NCBI GenBank assembly: GCA_035341665.1
Contig: DAOQVR010000003.1
Coordinates: 319,228-383,227, forward strand
DNA from: DAOQVR01 sp035341665
GTDB lineage: Bacteria; Chloroflexota; Anaerolineae; JAAYZQ01
DNA: 64,000 nt
Direction of reading: 5' to 3'
Part shown: positions 56,572-64,000 of the stretch, one piece after another
How the letters are laid out: each line of letters begins with the position of its first letter
How positions within the stretch are numbered: position 1 is the first letter of the stretch
Notes under the pieces: generated by a model
Database searches by the model: none
Seen by the model: the letters and a program-made list of their open reading frames with translations, nothing else
Told to the model about the DNA's origin: nothing
Program-made: the position numbers and the translations under genes

Positions 56572-59500
56572 CGATTTGAATGGCTGCCGCCCCCACGAGG
56601 GCGCGCAGCTCCTGCTCCAGCTCCAGGCAGTGGCGCGTGGTGTTGTTTGGGAAATCCATCAGGACGCGGCCCCGGCCCCCATTGTCGACGTACAGGCTGA
56701 AGCGATCCTGTCCCCGGTAGCGCTGCAGCAGGTCATAGACCTGGCCGAGCTTGTGGATCACCTGCTCCATGTCGCCGCTGCGGCTGATCGTGATGTGCAA
56801 GTGGACGGGGCCAGCGCGCACGGGCGGCTGGGGAGGCGAGTCGTCCGCGCCGGCCTCCTGAGCAATGGTGATCTCGTTGGTGGCCGAGTCCGCGGCGATG
56901 CTCGGCTCGCGACCGCGCGCGTTGACGGTCCCCCGGACGATCAGGATCCGCTCCGGCTGCCACAGCTCCTTGGTGGCTGCCCAAATGCGCGGGAAGAGCA
57001 CCACCTCCACGGTTCCCTGCAGGTCCTCGATCTGGGCGAAGGCCATCGCATCACCCTTCTTGGTGATCGTCTGGCGCACGGCGTTGACAATCCCCGCCAC
57101 GGTGACCTTCTGGCCCGCCATCGACTCGTCGATCTGGCCGGTCATGACGGTGATGGCCCGTTCCAGGTCGGTCCAGACACGGGAGAGCGGGTGATCGGAG
57201 ATGTAGGCGCCGACCAGCTCCTTTTCCCACGCCAGGACCTCTTTGCGTGCCGCGTCAGGAAGCTGAGGCAGGTCGCCGGCCAACCGCGCGGTGCCCGCAA
57301 AGCCCGGCATGTCGAACATGGAGAACTGCCGTGCCGCGCCCTGGGCCTGCTGGCTGATGCTCATCATCCGGTCGAGGACATGCAGCAACTGCGTTCGCGA
57401 GCCGAAAGAGGCCATTGCGCCCGCCTTGATCAGGCTCTCCAGCGCGCGGCGGTTGACCTTCCCCAGGTCGACGCGGTGGCAGAAATCGTCGATGTCGCGG
57501 AAGTCGCCACCCGACCTGCGCGCCTCCAGGATGGTCTCTACCGCGCCCTCACCCACATTCTTGATGGCGCCCAGGCCGTAGCGGATAGCCGGGCCCTTTG
57601 CCCCTTGGTGCTCATCCTCGATGGTAAAGTCGAGCCCGGAATGGTTGACGTTCGGCGGCAGGACGTCAATCCCGAGCCGGCGGGCCTCTGCAATCAGGAC
57701 GCCGATCTTTTCGGTATTGCCCCGCTCGACCGTCAGCAGTGCCGCCATGTACTCGACCGGGTAGTAGGCCTTGAGGTAGGCCGTCTGGCAGGTGATGTAC
57801 GCATAGTCGGCAGAGTGGGACTTGTTGAAGCCGTAGCGCGCAAAGTACTCAAAGGCATCAAAGATCCTGTTGCCGGCGGCCTCGTCCAGGCCGCTGTGCG
57901 CACGGGCACCTTCAACGAACTTGGCACGGTGCACGACCAGCTCGTCCCGGTGCTTCTTGCCGACCGCCCGGCGCACGGTGTCGGCCTCCCCAGGGTGGTA
58001 GCCGGCAATGTCGGTCAGGATGCGGATAAGCTGCTCCTGGTAGACGCACACGCCAAAGGTCTCGCCGAGGATCGGCTCGAGCGTAGGGTGATCGTATTCG
58101 GGCGGCTTCTGGCCTCGCATGCGCGCCACGTAGTCGTCGATGAACTCCATGGGGCCCGGGCGGTACAGGGCCAGGACGGCGACAATGTGCTCAAAGCGCG
58201 TCGGCTGCATGGAGGTCAGCACACGGCGCATGCCGCTGGACTCGACCTGGAAGAGCCCGCTCACCTCTCCGCTTGACAGGAGGCGGAACGTGGCCGGATC
58301 GTTGACCGGGATGGTGTGCTGGGCAAAGTCTTTGCCATGCCTCTGCCGTATCAGGTCCACCGCCTTGCGCATGATCGTGAGGGTGCTGAGCCCAAGGAAA
58401 TCGATCTTGAGCAGGCCCGTGCTTTCCAGCACGTCCATCGTGTACTGCGTGACCGGGAGCCCTTCTTCCGCCCCACGCGTGGCACGGTGAAGCGGCGTGT
58501 ATTCCACCACAGGCTTGTCGGTGACCACGACGCCCGCTGCGTGCGTGCTGGCGTGGCGCGAGACGCCTTCCAGCTCCCGCGCGGTCTCGACCAGGGTGTT
58601 GATATAGTCGACCTCCTCGGCCTTCTGCTTCAGCTCTGGCACCTGGGCGAGGGCATCCTCCAGGGTGACGTGCGGACCGGCCGGCACCAGGCGTGCCACG
58701 GCGTCCACCTCGCCCAGGGGGATGTCGAGTGCCCGTCCGACATCGCGGAGGGCGGCCTTGGCGCCCAGCGTGCCGAAGGTGATGATCTGGGCCACCTTGT
58801 CCACACCGTACTTGCGCACGGTGTAGCGGATCATCTCCTCACGGCGCTCGTCCGGGAAGTCGAGGTCGATGTCGGGCATGGACACACGGTATGGGTTGAG
58901 GAAGCGCTCGAACATCAGCCCGTGCGCCAGCGGGTCCAGGCTCGTGATCCCGAGCCCATAGGCCACGATGCTGCCGGCAGCCGAGCCGCGAGCGTTCCAC
59001 CAGATGTCCTGCCGCCAAGCGAACTGGCAAAGGTCCCAGACGATCAGCAGGTAGACGTCAAACCCCATCTCGTGGATGGTGCCAAGCTCATAGGCCATCC
59101 GGGCCTGCACTTGTTCACTGGCAAACTCGTCCCCGTACCTCTGGCGGAGGCCCGCCTCTGTCAGGCGCCGCAGGTAGGTCTCGGCTGTGGTGCCCTCCGG
59201 AACCTCCAACTGGGGCAGGTGGAACTCGCCGAAGTCAAGGTTGACGCTGCACCGTTCGGCGATGGCCAATGTGTTGCGCAGGGCCTCGGGCTGCCCGGCG
59301 AACAGGGCGGCCATCTCTTCCGGCGAGCGCATGTAGTAGCTGTCGTTGTTCATCTGCATGCGCGACGGGTCTTTGACGGTCTTGCCCGTCCCGATGCAGA
59401 GCAGGACGTCGTGTGCCTTTGCCTGGCCCTGGCGCAGGTAGTGCACGTCGTTCGTCGCCACGAGCGGGATGGCCGTCTGCCGGCTGAGCTCCACCAGGTC

Positions 59501-60064
59501 CCGGTTTACCTGCACCATCTCGGGTATGTCGTGCTCTTGTAGCTCCAGGAAAAAGCCGTTGGGCCCGAACACCTCGCGATACCACTCGGCAGCCCGCCGG
59601 GCGCGGTCGGGGAGGCCCTCCTGCAGCCGCCGAGGCACCTCGCCTGAGCCACAGGACGACAGGGCGATCAGGCCTTGGGCATGCTCGGCCAGGTACTCGT
59701 GGTCGATCCGCGGCCTGTAGTAGAAGCCGTCGAGCTGAGCTGCGGTCGCGATCTGCATCAGGTTGTGATAGCCGGCCTGGTCCTCGGCGAGAAGCACGAT
59801 GTGCGTTGGGCGCGTGTCGAACTGGGGATCCTTCTGCGTCATCCGCCGCGGCGACACATACATCTCGCAGCCGATGATCGGCCGAATGCCCGCCTTCTTG
59901 GCCGCGTCGTAGAAATGGAGGGCGCCGAACATCACACCATGATCGGTCAGTGCCAGCGCGGGCATTCCCATGGCGGCGGCCGTGCTCGCAAGGCGGTCGG
60001 GCTTGGCCATACCGTCGAGCAGCGAGTAGTCACTGTGGACGTGGAGATGGACGAACTCTGCCAT
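56552..60064 (-). CDS. dnaE: DNA polymerase III subunit alpha
   Basis: A 1170-residue replicative polymerase. The N-terminal PHP domain begins F-V-H-L-H-V-H-S-D-Y-S-L-L-D-G (residues 4-18). The polymerase site includes P-D-I-D-L-D-F-P-D-E-R-R (about 398-409), and a helix-hairpin-helix and an OB-fold (about 980-1060) lie near the C-terminus. Length and order match DnaE1-type bacterial alpha subunits rather than PolC. Start 60064 is chosen because the conserved PHP strand follows directly; the upstream extension has no family counterpart. A TATAAT promoter lies at 60114-60142. Confidence 0.96.
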   Translation of the reverse strand: MAEFVHLHVHSDYSLLDGMAKPDRLASTAAAMGMPALALTDHGVMFGALHFYDAAKKAGIRPIIGCEMYVSPRRMTQKDPQFDTRPTHIVLLAEDQAGYHNLMQIATAAQLDGFYYRPRIDHEYLAEHAQGLIALSSCGSGEVPRRLQEGLPDRARRAAEWYREVFGPNGFFLELQEHDIPEMVQVNRDLVELSRQTAIPLVATNDVHYLRQGQAKAHDVLLCIGTGKTVKDPSRMQMNNDSYYMRSPEEMAALFAGQPEALRNTLAIAERCSVNLDFGEFHLPQLEVPEGTTAETYLRRLTEAGLRQRYGDEFASEQVQARMAYELGTIHEMGFDVYLLIVWDLCQFAWRQDIWWNARGSAAGSIVAYGLGITSLDPLAHGLMFERFLNPYRVSMPDIDLDFPDERREEMIRYTVRKYGVDKVAQIITFGTLGAKAALRDVGRALDIPLGEVDAVARLVPAGPHVTLEDALAQVPELKQKAEEVDYINTLVETARELEGVSRHASTHAAGVVVTDKPVVEYTPLHRATRGAEEGLPVTQYTMDVLESTGLLKIDFLGLSTLTIMRKAVDLIRQRHGKDFAQHTIPVNDPATFRLLSSGEVSGLFQVESSGMRRVLTSMQPTRFEHIVAVLALYRPGPMEFIDDYVARMRGQKPPEYDHPTLEPILGETFGVCVYQEQLIRILTDIAGYHPGEADTVRRAVGKKHRDELVVHRAKFVEGARAHSGLDEAAGNRIFDAFEYFARYGFNKSHSADYAYITCQTAYLKAYYPVEYMAALLTVERGNTEKIGVLIAEARRLGIDVLPPNVNHSGLDFTIEDEHQGAKGPAIRYGLGAIKNVGEGAVETILEARRSGGDFRDIDDFCHRVDLGKVNRRALESLIKAGAMASFGSRTQLLHVLDRMMSISQQAQGAARQFSMFDMPGFAGTARLAGDLPQLPDAARKEVLAWEKELVGAYISDHPLSRVWTDLERAITVMTGQIDESMAGQKVTVAGIVNAVRQTITKKGDAMAFAQIEDLQGTVEVVLFPRIWAATKELWQPERILIVRGTVNARGREPSIAADSATNEITIAQEAGADDSPPQPPVRAGPVHLHITISRSGDMEQVIHKLGQVYDLLQRYRGQDRFSLYVDNGGRGRVLMDFPNNTTRHCLELEQELRALVGAAAIQIEGMGPS

Positions 60065-60113
60065 GGGCACCCCGAAACGCGTGCAGCACCTGCGGCACCT
60101 CACCGCACCGGCG

Positions 60114-60142
60114 ATTATACCAGAGCGGACCCTGTGCGGCAA
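60114..60142 (-). promoter_or_regulatory. Promoter of dnaE
   Basis: Minus-strand TTGCCG (60142-60137) and TATAAT (60119-60114), 17-bp spacer; the start would be near 60107, about 43 bp before the dnaE ATG. Confidence 0.75.
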
Positions 60143-60208
60143 GCCGCGGGACGCTGCCGAGACAACCTGCCCGCGTTTCCCGGTTCCTGTTAATCCCCGC
60201 CCTCGACC

Positions 60209-60237
60209 TTGCCGCGGCGGACATCATGGACTATGAT
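60209..60237 (+). promoter_or_regulatory. Promoter of the GH4 gene
   Basis: TTGCCG (60209-60214) and TATGAT (60232-60237), 17-bp spacer; the start would be near 60244, about 47 bp before the ATG. Its TTGCCG box is the same as that of the divergent dnaE promoter. Confidence 0.7.
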
Positions 60238-60290
60238 GGCCTAGTTCCGTCGCGCGCCCGGGCGTGCAGCACAAACCAGTGAGGAAGACC

Positions 60291-62015
60291 ATGACCATCA
60301 TCCCCGAGCACCTCGCCGACCAATTCTACATCAGGGGAAGCCTGCGAAACATCCCGGGCGGGTGCCAGCTGCAGTTCCGCAACGGACTCGCGCCTGCCAC
60401 CGTCCTTCGGTTCTGCGCACTCGAGATCGACGGCAGGGATGTGCTCCCGCAAGCCGCCACCGTCGCGGCAGGTGGAGTAGAACGCCTGGCAGCGGCGATC
60501 GATCCTAGAGTCCCCCTCCCGCTCCCCTTGCAGGAATCGGTGACCCTACGGCTGCCCGGTCTCACACTCTGCCCCGGCAGGCACACGGTCAGGATCCGGC
60601 TGGACATAGCCGAGATGGGCGAGATCGTCCTGGAGGTTGCCGACGGCGCCCCCGCCGGTCAAGCCTCCCTCCAGGCTGCGGCTGAGCCCTGCGCGGGCCA
60701 GTTCCGCTCGGTCAAGGTAGCCATCCTCGGTGCAGGAAGTACTGTCTTTGCCCGGCAGCTCATCATGGACCTGCTGTGCACGCCCGGTCTTGAGCAGGGC
60801 ACTTTTGCGCTGGTCGACATTGACCCGGCTCGCTTGGAGCTTGCGCACCTCGCGGCCGAGAAGCTGGTGCACGCTTCGGGCCGGAGGTGGTCCGTCGAGG
60901 CCAGCGCCGACCGGGCACAGGTCCTGCAGGGCACTGATTATGTCATCAACACAATCGAGGTCGCCGGCCTGCGCAGCGTCCGCCACGACTATGACATTCC
61001 TCTCAAGTATGGAGTCGACCAGTGCATCGGCGACACCACCGGCCCGGGCGGGCTGTTCAAGATGCTTCGCACCGGGCCTGCCTGGCTCGCGATCCTGAAG
61101 GACATCGAGCGCCTCTGCCCCCAGGCTGCCGTCATGAACTACACCAACCCGATGTCGGCCCTCACCCTCCTGGCCCTGCGCGCCACGCAGCTGGAGGTTG
61201 TCGGGCTGTGCCACTCGGTACAGGGCACCTCGCGCCAGCTCGCCGGTTACCTGGGGGTCCCCTACGACGAGCTCCGCTTCCGCTGCGCCGGCATCAATCA
61301 CCTGGCATGGTTCACCGAGCTACAGTGGAAGGGGCAGGACATGTACCCGCGCCTCAGGGAGGCTGCTGCCGACCCGCAGGTCTACGAGTCCGATCCCGTA
61401 CGCTTTGAGATGATGCTGCACTTGGGCGCATTCGTTACCGAGTCGAGCGGGCACTTCTCTGAGTATGTCCCCTACTTCCGGAAGCGACCCGAGCTCGTGG
61501 CGCAGTACACCCGGTCGGGCTACCGGGGAGAGAGCGGCTTTTACGCGAACAACTGGCCCATGTGGCGGGCCAAAGCAGAGGAGTCCACCCGCGCCATGGT
61601 GGAAGGCACTTCGCAGCCCACCCTCTCGCGGAGCCTTGAGTATGCTTCCGTAATCCTCGAGGCGATCGAGGGCCGGCAGCCGGCCGTGATCTACGGCAAC
61701 GTCCAGAACAGCGGGCTGATCGACAACCTGCCCCTGGGAGGCTGCGTAGAAGTAGCCGTCCTGGTAGACGGCAACGGGCTGCATCCGACGCACTTCGGCC
61801 CGCTGCCGGTGCAGCTGGCCGCCCTCGCTGCTGCGCACATGCCCCTCCACGAGCTGATGGTTCAGGCCGTGCTGGAGCGCGACCGCGATGCAGCACTCCA
61901 CGCCCTGATGCTTGACCCCCTCACCGCGGCCGTCTGCTCGCCACAGCAAGTCCGACAGATGTTCGACGAGCTGTGGGAAGCGGAGCGGGCCGACCTCGAC
62001 GCGTTCGAGGAGTGA
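60291..62015 (+). CDS. GH4-family glycosidase fused to a C-glycoside deglycosidase-like domain
   Basis: A 574-residue protein. Residues about 5-125 form a beta-rich domain (Q-F-Y-I-R-G-S-L-R-N-I, L-E-I-D-G-R-D-V) that resembles the beta subunit of C-glycoside deglycosidases (DUF6379-type; from memory). Residues about 140-570 are a family 4 glycoside hydrolase: V-A-I-L-G-A-G-S-T-V-F (NAD), N-Y-T-N-P-M, the metal ligands in G-L-C-H-S-V-Q and G-I-N-H-L-A-W. GH4 enzymes use NAD and a divalent metal to oxidise C3 and eliminate the aglycone. Start 60291 follows gaggaa. The fusion suggests an unusual glycoside substrate. It has its own promoter and is followed by a converging gene. Confidence 0.83.
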   Translation: MTIIPEHLADQFYIRGSLRNIPGGCQLQFRNGLAPATVLRFCALEIDGRDVLPQAATVAAGGVERLAAAIDPRVPLPLPLQESVTLRLPGLTLCPGRHTVRIRLDIAEMGEIVLEVADGAPAGQASLQAAAEPCAGQFRSVKVAILGAGSTVFARQLIMDLLCTPGLEQGTFALVDIDPARLELAHLAAEKLVHASGRRWSVEASADRAQVLQGTDYVINTIEVAGLRSVRHDYDIPLKYGVDQCIGDTTGPGGLFKMLRTGPAWLAILKDIERLCPQAAVMNYTNPMSALTLLALRATQLEVVGLCHSVQGTSRQLAGYLGVPYDELRFRCAGINHLAWFTELQWKGQDMYPRLREAAADPQVYESDPVRFEMMLHLGAFVTESSGHFSEYVPYFRKRPELVAQYTRSGYRGESGFYANNWPMWRAKAEESTRAMVEGTSQPTLSRSLEYASVILEAIEGRQPAVIYGNVQNSGLIDNLPLGGCVEVAVLVDGNGLHPTHFGPLPVQLAALAAAHMPLHELMVQAVLERDRDAALHALMLDPLTAAVCSPQQVRQMFDELWEAERADLDAFEE

Positions 62016-62072
62016 CAGGTGCGGCGCGCCGGGGCCGGGTGGCGCACCCGACGCCGACGGCCCGTCCCGCGC

Positions 62073-63110
62073 TCACTCCTCATCCTGGGGGACGATCTCT
62101 ATCTCGAACAGCCAGGGCCAGAGCTTGCCGGTGACAAACAGCCGGTCGTGCTCTGCGTCGTACGCAATCCCATTCAGCACGTCCACCTTGGCGTGGCTTC
62201 TGGCTGTGTCAAGCAATCCGGTAAGGTCGATGACTCCGGTCAGGCGGCCGGTTGCCGGGTCGATCCGCACGACGCGGTCCGTTAACCAGACGTTTGCCCA
62301 GATCTCTCCCTCGATGAACTCGAGCTCGTTCAGGTGGGTAACCGGCCCCTGCTCGTCGCGCACCGGGACGCTGGAGACGACCTGCAGCGTCGCGGGGTCC
62401 AAGAAACGCAGCGTCTCGGTTCCGTCACTCATCACCAGGCGGCGCCCGTCGGTGGTTAGGCCCCAGCCCTCGGTCGCGTAGGCAAAGGTGCGCTCCCTCT
62501 GAAGCGTCTCCCGATTGTACACAAAGCCGGTCCGCGACTTCCAGGTGAGCTGAAAGATCTCATCGCCGAGGACGGCAATGCCTTCGCCGAAATGGGGCAC
62601 AGGCAGCTCGCTCGACTGCAGGACGGCCCCCGTCTCCAGGTCCACGCGGCGAAGGCTCGAGCGGCCCACCAGCCCCGTGCCCTCGTAGAGGATGCCACCT
62701 GCCAGGACCAAGCCCTGGGTGTAGGCGGAGCGGTCGTGCGGGTAGGCTTGCACGACACGGTAAGAATAGACCGGGATGCGAACCGGAGCTTCCGGCGAGG
62801 CCGCCAAGCTCGGGATAGCCGCCGGCACACTCGCCGGCGGGGGAGGGCTTGTGATCGTCGCAAGGGGCGAGGTCGCGCAGTTGGGGGTGGGCGTCGCCAG
62901 GGGCGAGGCCGCATAGTCGGGAGTGGATGTGCGGGCAGCCGGGAGTCCTGGACTCGGGACGTACGTCGCCACAGGCCCACAGGCCCCAACCGAGGCCAGC
63001 AGGACCAAGCCAAGGCATGCGATGAGCACGCACCTCCGGCCCGCCGTGCAGGGAGCGGGGCAGCTAAGGTCCGTGGTCCAGAGCGATGACTGTAACGGGT
63101 GAGTCTGCAC
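62073..63110 (-). CDS. Glutaminyl-peptide cyclotransferase lipoprotein
   Basis: A 345-residue protein with a lipobox (V-L-L-A-S-V-G-A-C) and a linker rich in A, S, T and P, then a beta-propeller glutamine-cyclotransferase domain (about residues 115-340): Y-P-H-D-R-S-A-Y-T-Q-G-L, E-G-T-G, G-E-G-I-A-V, H-L-N-E-L-E, W-A-N-V-W. Such enzymes turn N-terminal Gln into pyroglutamate on secreted proteins. The start is GTG at 63110, chosen for the aggag five bases upstream; the ATG at 63194 would lie in the terminator of the next gene. Confidence 0.87.
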   Translation of the reverse strand: MQTHPLQSSLWTTDLSCPAPCTAGRRCVLIACLGLVLLASVGACGPVATYVPSPGLPAARTSTPDYAASPLATPTPNCATSPLATITSPPPPASVPAAIPSLAASPEAPVRIPVYSYRVVQAYPHDRSAYTQGLVLAGGILYEGTGLVGRSSLRRVDLETGAVLQSSELPVPHFGEGIAVLGDEIFQLTWKSRTGFVYNRETLQRERTFAYATEGWGLTTDGRRLVMSDGTETLRFLDPATLQVVSSVPVRDEQGPVTHLNELEFIEGEIWANVWLTDRVVRIDPATGRLTGVIDLTGLLDTARSHAKVDVLNGIAYDAEHDRLFVTGKLWPWLFEIEIVPQDEE

Positions 63111-63164
63111 TTGACTCCTGTCGCTACGTCCAGCTAGGCTGTAGGGTGGTGGTTCGGCAAAAGA

Positions 63165-63202
63165 GCAGGCCCTTGCTTCCCCTACGGAAGACAAGGGCCT
63201 GC
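63165..63202 (-). terminator. Intrinsic terminator of the repeat-protein gene
   Basis: GCAGGCCCTTG (63165-63175) pairs with CAAGGGCCTGC (63192-63202), with an inner CTTCC/GGAAG helix. On the minus strand it is followed by TCTTTTG, and it lies 29 bp after the stop at 63231. Confidence 0.85.
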
Positions 63203-63230
63203 GGTCTCCTATCGGGCGCTGCCCGCGCGG

Positions 63231-64000
63231 CTACTGCTGCCGGCCGCCCTTGAGCTGGTCGGTCAGTCTCCGGAACTCATCCCAGGCACCGTCGGCAGCC
63301 AGTCGGGCCTGGTGCGGCCAAGTCGTGGGATCGGCCAAGCGAAGCAGCCTGGGATCGGACGCCTCCAGAATCTCGAGAATGCGGGCCGGGCTGAGGCCGG
63401 CCAGTTGGCGGAAGCTCACGATGCCCGCGGCATTGAGCACACCGGCGATCTTGGGTCCAATGCCCTCGATGAGCTTGAGGTCATCGAAGCCCCCCGACAC
63501 CCTCGACGCGATGGCACCGAGCCCTGGAGCCTCGACATCAGGCAGATCGACATCCGGCACCGCTACCCTCGGCAGATCGACGTCCGGCAGAGTCAGGTCG
63601 GGTAGGTGCACCTCGGGCAGATCGACATCCGGCACCGCTACCTTCGGCAGATCGACGTCCGGCAGGGCCACGTCGGGCAGGTGCACCTCGGGCAGATTGA
63701 CATCCGGCACCGCTACCTTCGGCAGATCGACCTCGGGCAGGTGCACATCGGGCAGATTGACATCCGGCACCGCTACCTTCGGCAGATCGACGTCCGGCAG
63801 GGCCACGTCGGGCAGGTGCACATCGGGCAGATTGACATCCGGCACCGCTACCTTCGGCAGATCGACGTCCGGCAGGGCCACGTCGGGCAGGTGCACCTCG
63901 GGCAGATTGACATCCGGCACCGCTACCTTCGGCAGATCGACGTCCGGCAGAGTCACGTCGGGCAGGTGCACATCGGGCAGATCGACATCCGGCACCGCTA
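63231..64000 (-). CDS. Five-residue-repeat protein with helix-hairpin-helix C-terminus (5' end outside window)
   Basis: Only the C-terminal ~255 residues are in the window; the frame runs off the right edge. The visible N-terminal part is a string of five-residue units of the form L-P-D-V-x, L-P-K-V-A, V-P-D-V-N, L-P-E-V-H, grouped into a higher-order 25-residue period. The C-terminal ~90 residues contain L-K-L-I-E-G-I-G-P-K-I-A-G-V-L-N-A-A-G-I, a helix-hairpin-helix DNA-binding or scaffolding motif of the DUF4332/HHH_5 kind. Proteins with this tail are common in Chloroflexota, often fused to low-complexity regions; their role is unknown. A strong terminator follows. Confidence 0.75.
   Translation of the reverse strand, partial: AVPDVDLPDVHLPDVTLPDVDLPKVAVPDVNLPEVHLPDVALPDVDLPKVAVPDVNLPDVHLPDVALPDVDLPKVAVPDVNLPDVHLPEVDLPKVAVPDVNLPEVHLPDVALPDVDLPKVAVPDVDLPEVHLPDLTLPDVDLPRVAVPDVDLPDVEAPGLGAIASRVSGGFDDLKLIEGIGPKIAGVLNAAGIVSFRQLAGLSPARILEILEASDPRLLRLADPTTWPHQARLAADGAWDEFRRLTDQLKGGRQQ
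63531..64000. repeat. 15-bp tandem repeat with 75-bp higher-order period
   Basis: Coding repeat: 15-bp units built around GGCAGATCGAC, GGCAGGTGCAC and GGCACCGCTAC, with 75-bp blocks nearly identical from about 63610 to the window edge. The array continues outside the window. Confidence 0.9.

Noticed and set aside
56414..59542. Long + strand frames at 56414-58276 and 58316-59542
   Set aside because: Antisense shadows of dnaE.

Overview
The window looks like a chromosomal segment of a GC-rich member of the Chloroflexota (Anaerolineae-like), probably from an environmental assembly. This is an inference from several things: secreted proteins sharing an I-Y-L-P-L-V tail motif, very large DUF4062-ATPase-WD40 proteins, a Thermotoga-type inositol/hexuronate gene set, a B-type tryptophan synthase beta chain (TrpB2), and a T-box in front of trpS. 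Several recognisable promoters are TTGCCx or TTGACx boxes spaced 17 bp from TAxxAT boxes. No rRNA, tRNA or CRISPR array was seen.

Region 1 (1-15.6 kb, all + strand) is a long sugar-acid operon. It starts with the end of a sugar ABC transporter permease and its ATPase, then a universal stress protein, a URO-D-like protein, a tagatose-epimerase-type isomerase, inositol 2-dehydrogenase, a scyllo-inosose-dehydrogenase-like enzyme, a second Gfo/Idh dehydrogenase, two more oxidoreductases, a KDG-type kinase, KDPG aldolase, a tagaturonate-epimerase-like protein, GalU, a glucuronokinase-like GHMP kinase and a KduD-like dehydrogenase. Together they fit import of a cyclitol or uronate, oxidation and epimerisation to hexuronates, and breakdown through KDG/KDPG, with a side branch that could make UDP-glucuronate.

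Region 2 (15.8-19.1 kb, - strand) is an array of three toxin-antitoxin modules: UPF0175 with a truncated PIN toxin, UPF0175 with an intact PIN toxin, and AbiEi/AbiEii. Each module is preceded by one copy of the same ~75-bp repeat.

Region 3 (19.2-27.6 kb, - strand) encodes secreted proteins: an FGE-like protein, a YadA-head/S74 chaperone protein with a C-terminal anchor, two small GQP-motif proteins and a kelch protein. It also holds dispersed repeats and a pair of small sigma-region-4-like HTH genes.

Region 4 (28.5-43.2 kb, - strand) is the most unusual part. Two giant DUF4062-STAND ATPase-WD40 proteins, a fragment of a third, a protein combining a possible PfkB-like domain with an AAA ATPase and two RyR domains, and five small genes of mostly unknown function, several translationally coupled, lie on one strand. 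A third giant DUF4062-ATPase-WD40 gene at 51.8-56.4 kb (+) is split by one in-frame TGA. I read this as a candidate sensing/conflict system.

Region 5 (43.8-64 kb) is mostly housekeeping: a zinc alcohol dehydrogenase, a DUF1801 protein, tsaD, csoR-thioredoxin, a Trp T-box with trpS, a small ATPase, trpB2, dnaE, a GH4 enzyme fused to a C-glycoside-deglycosidase-like domain, a glutaminyl cyclase lipoprotein, and the end of a repeat protein with a helix-hairpin-helix C-terminus.
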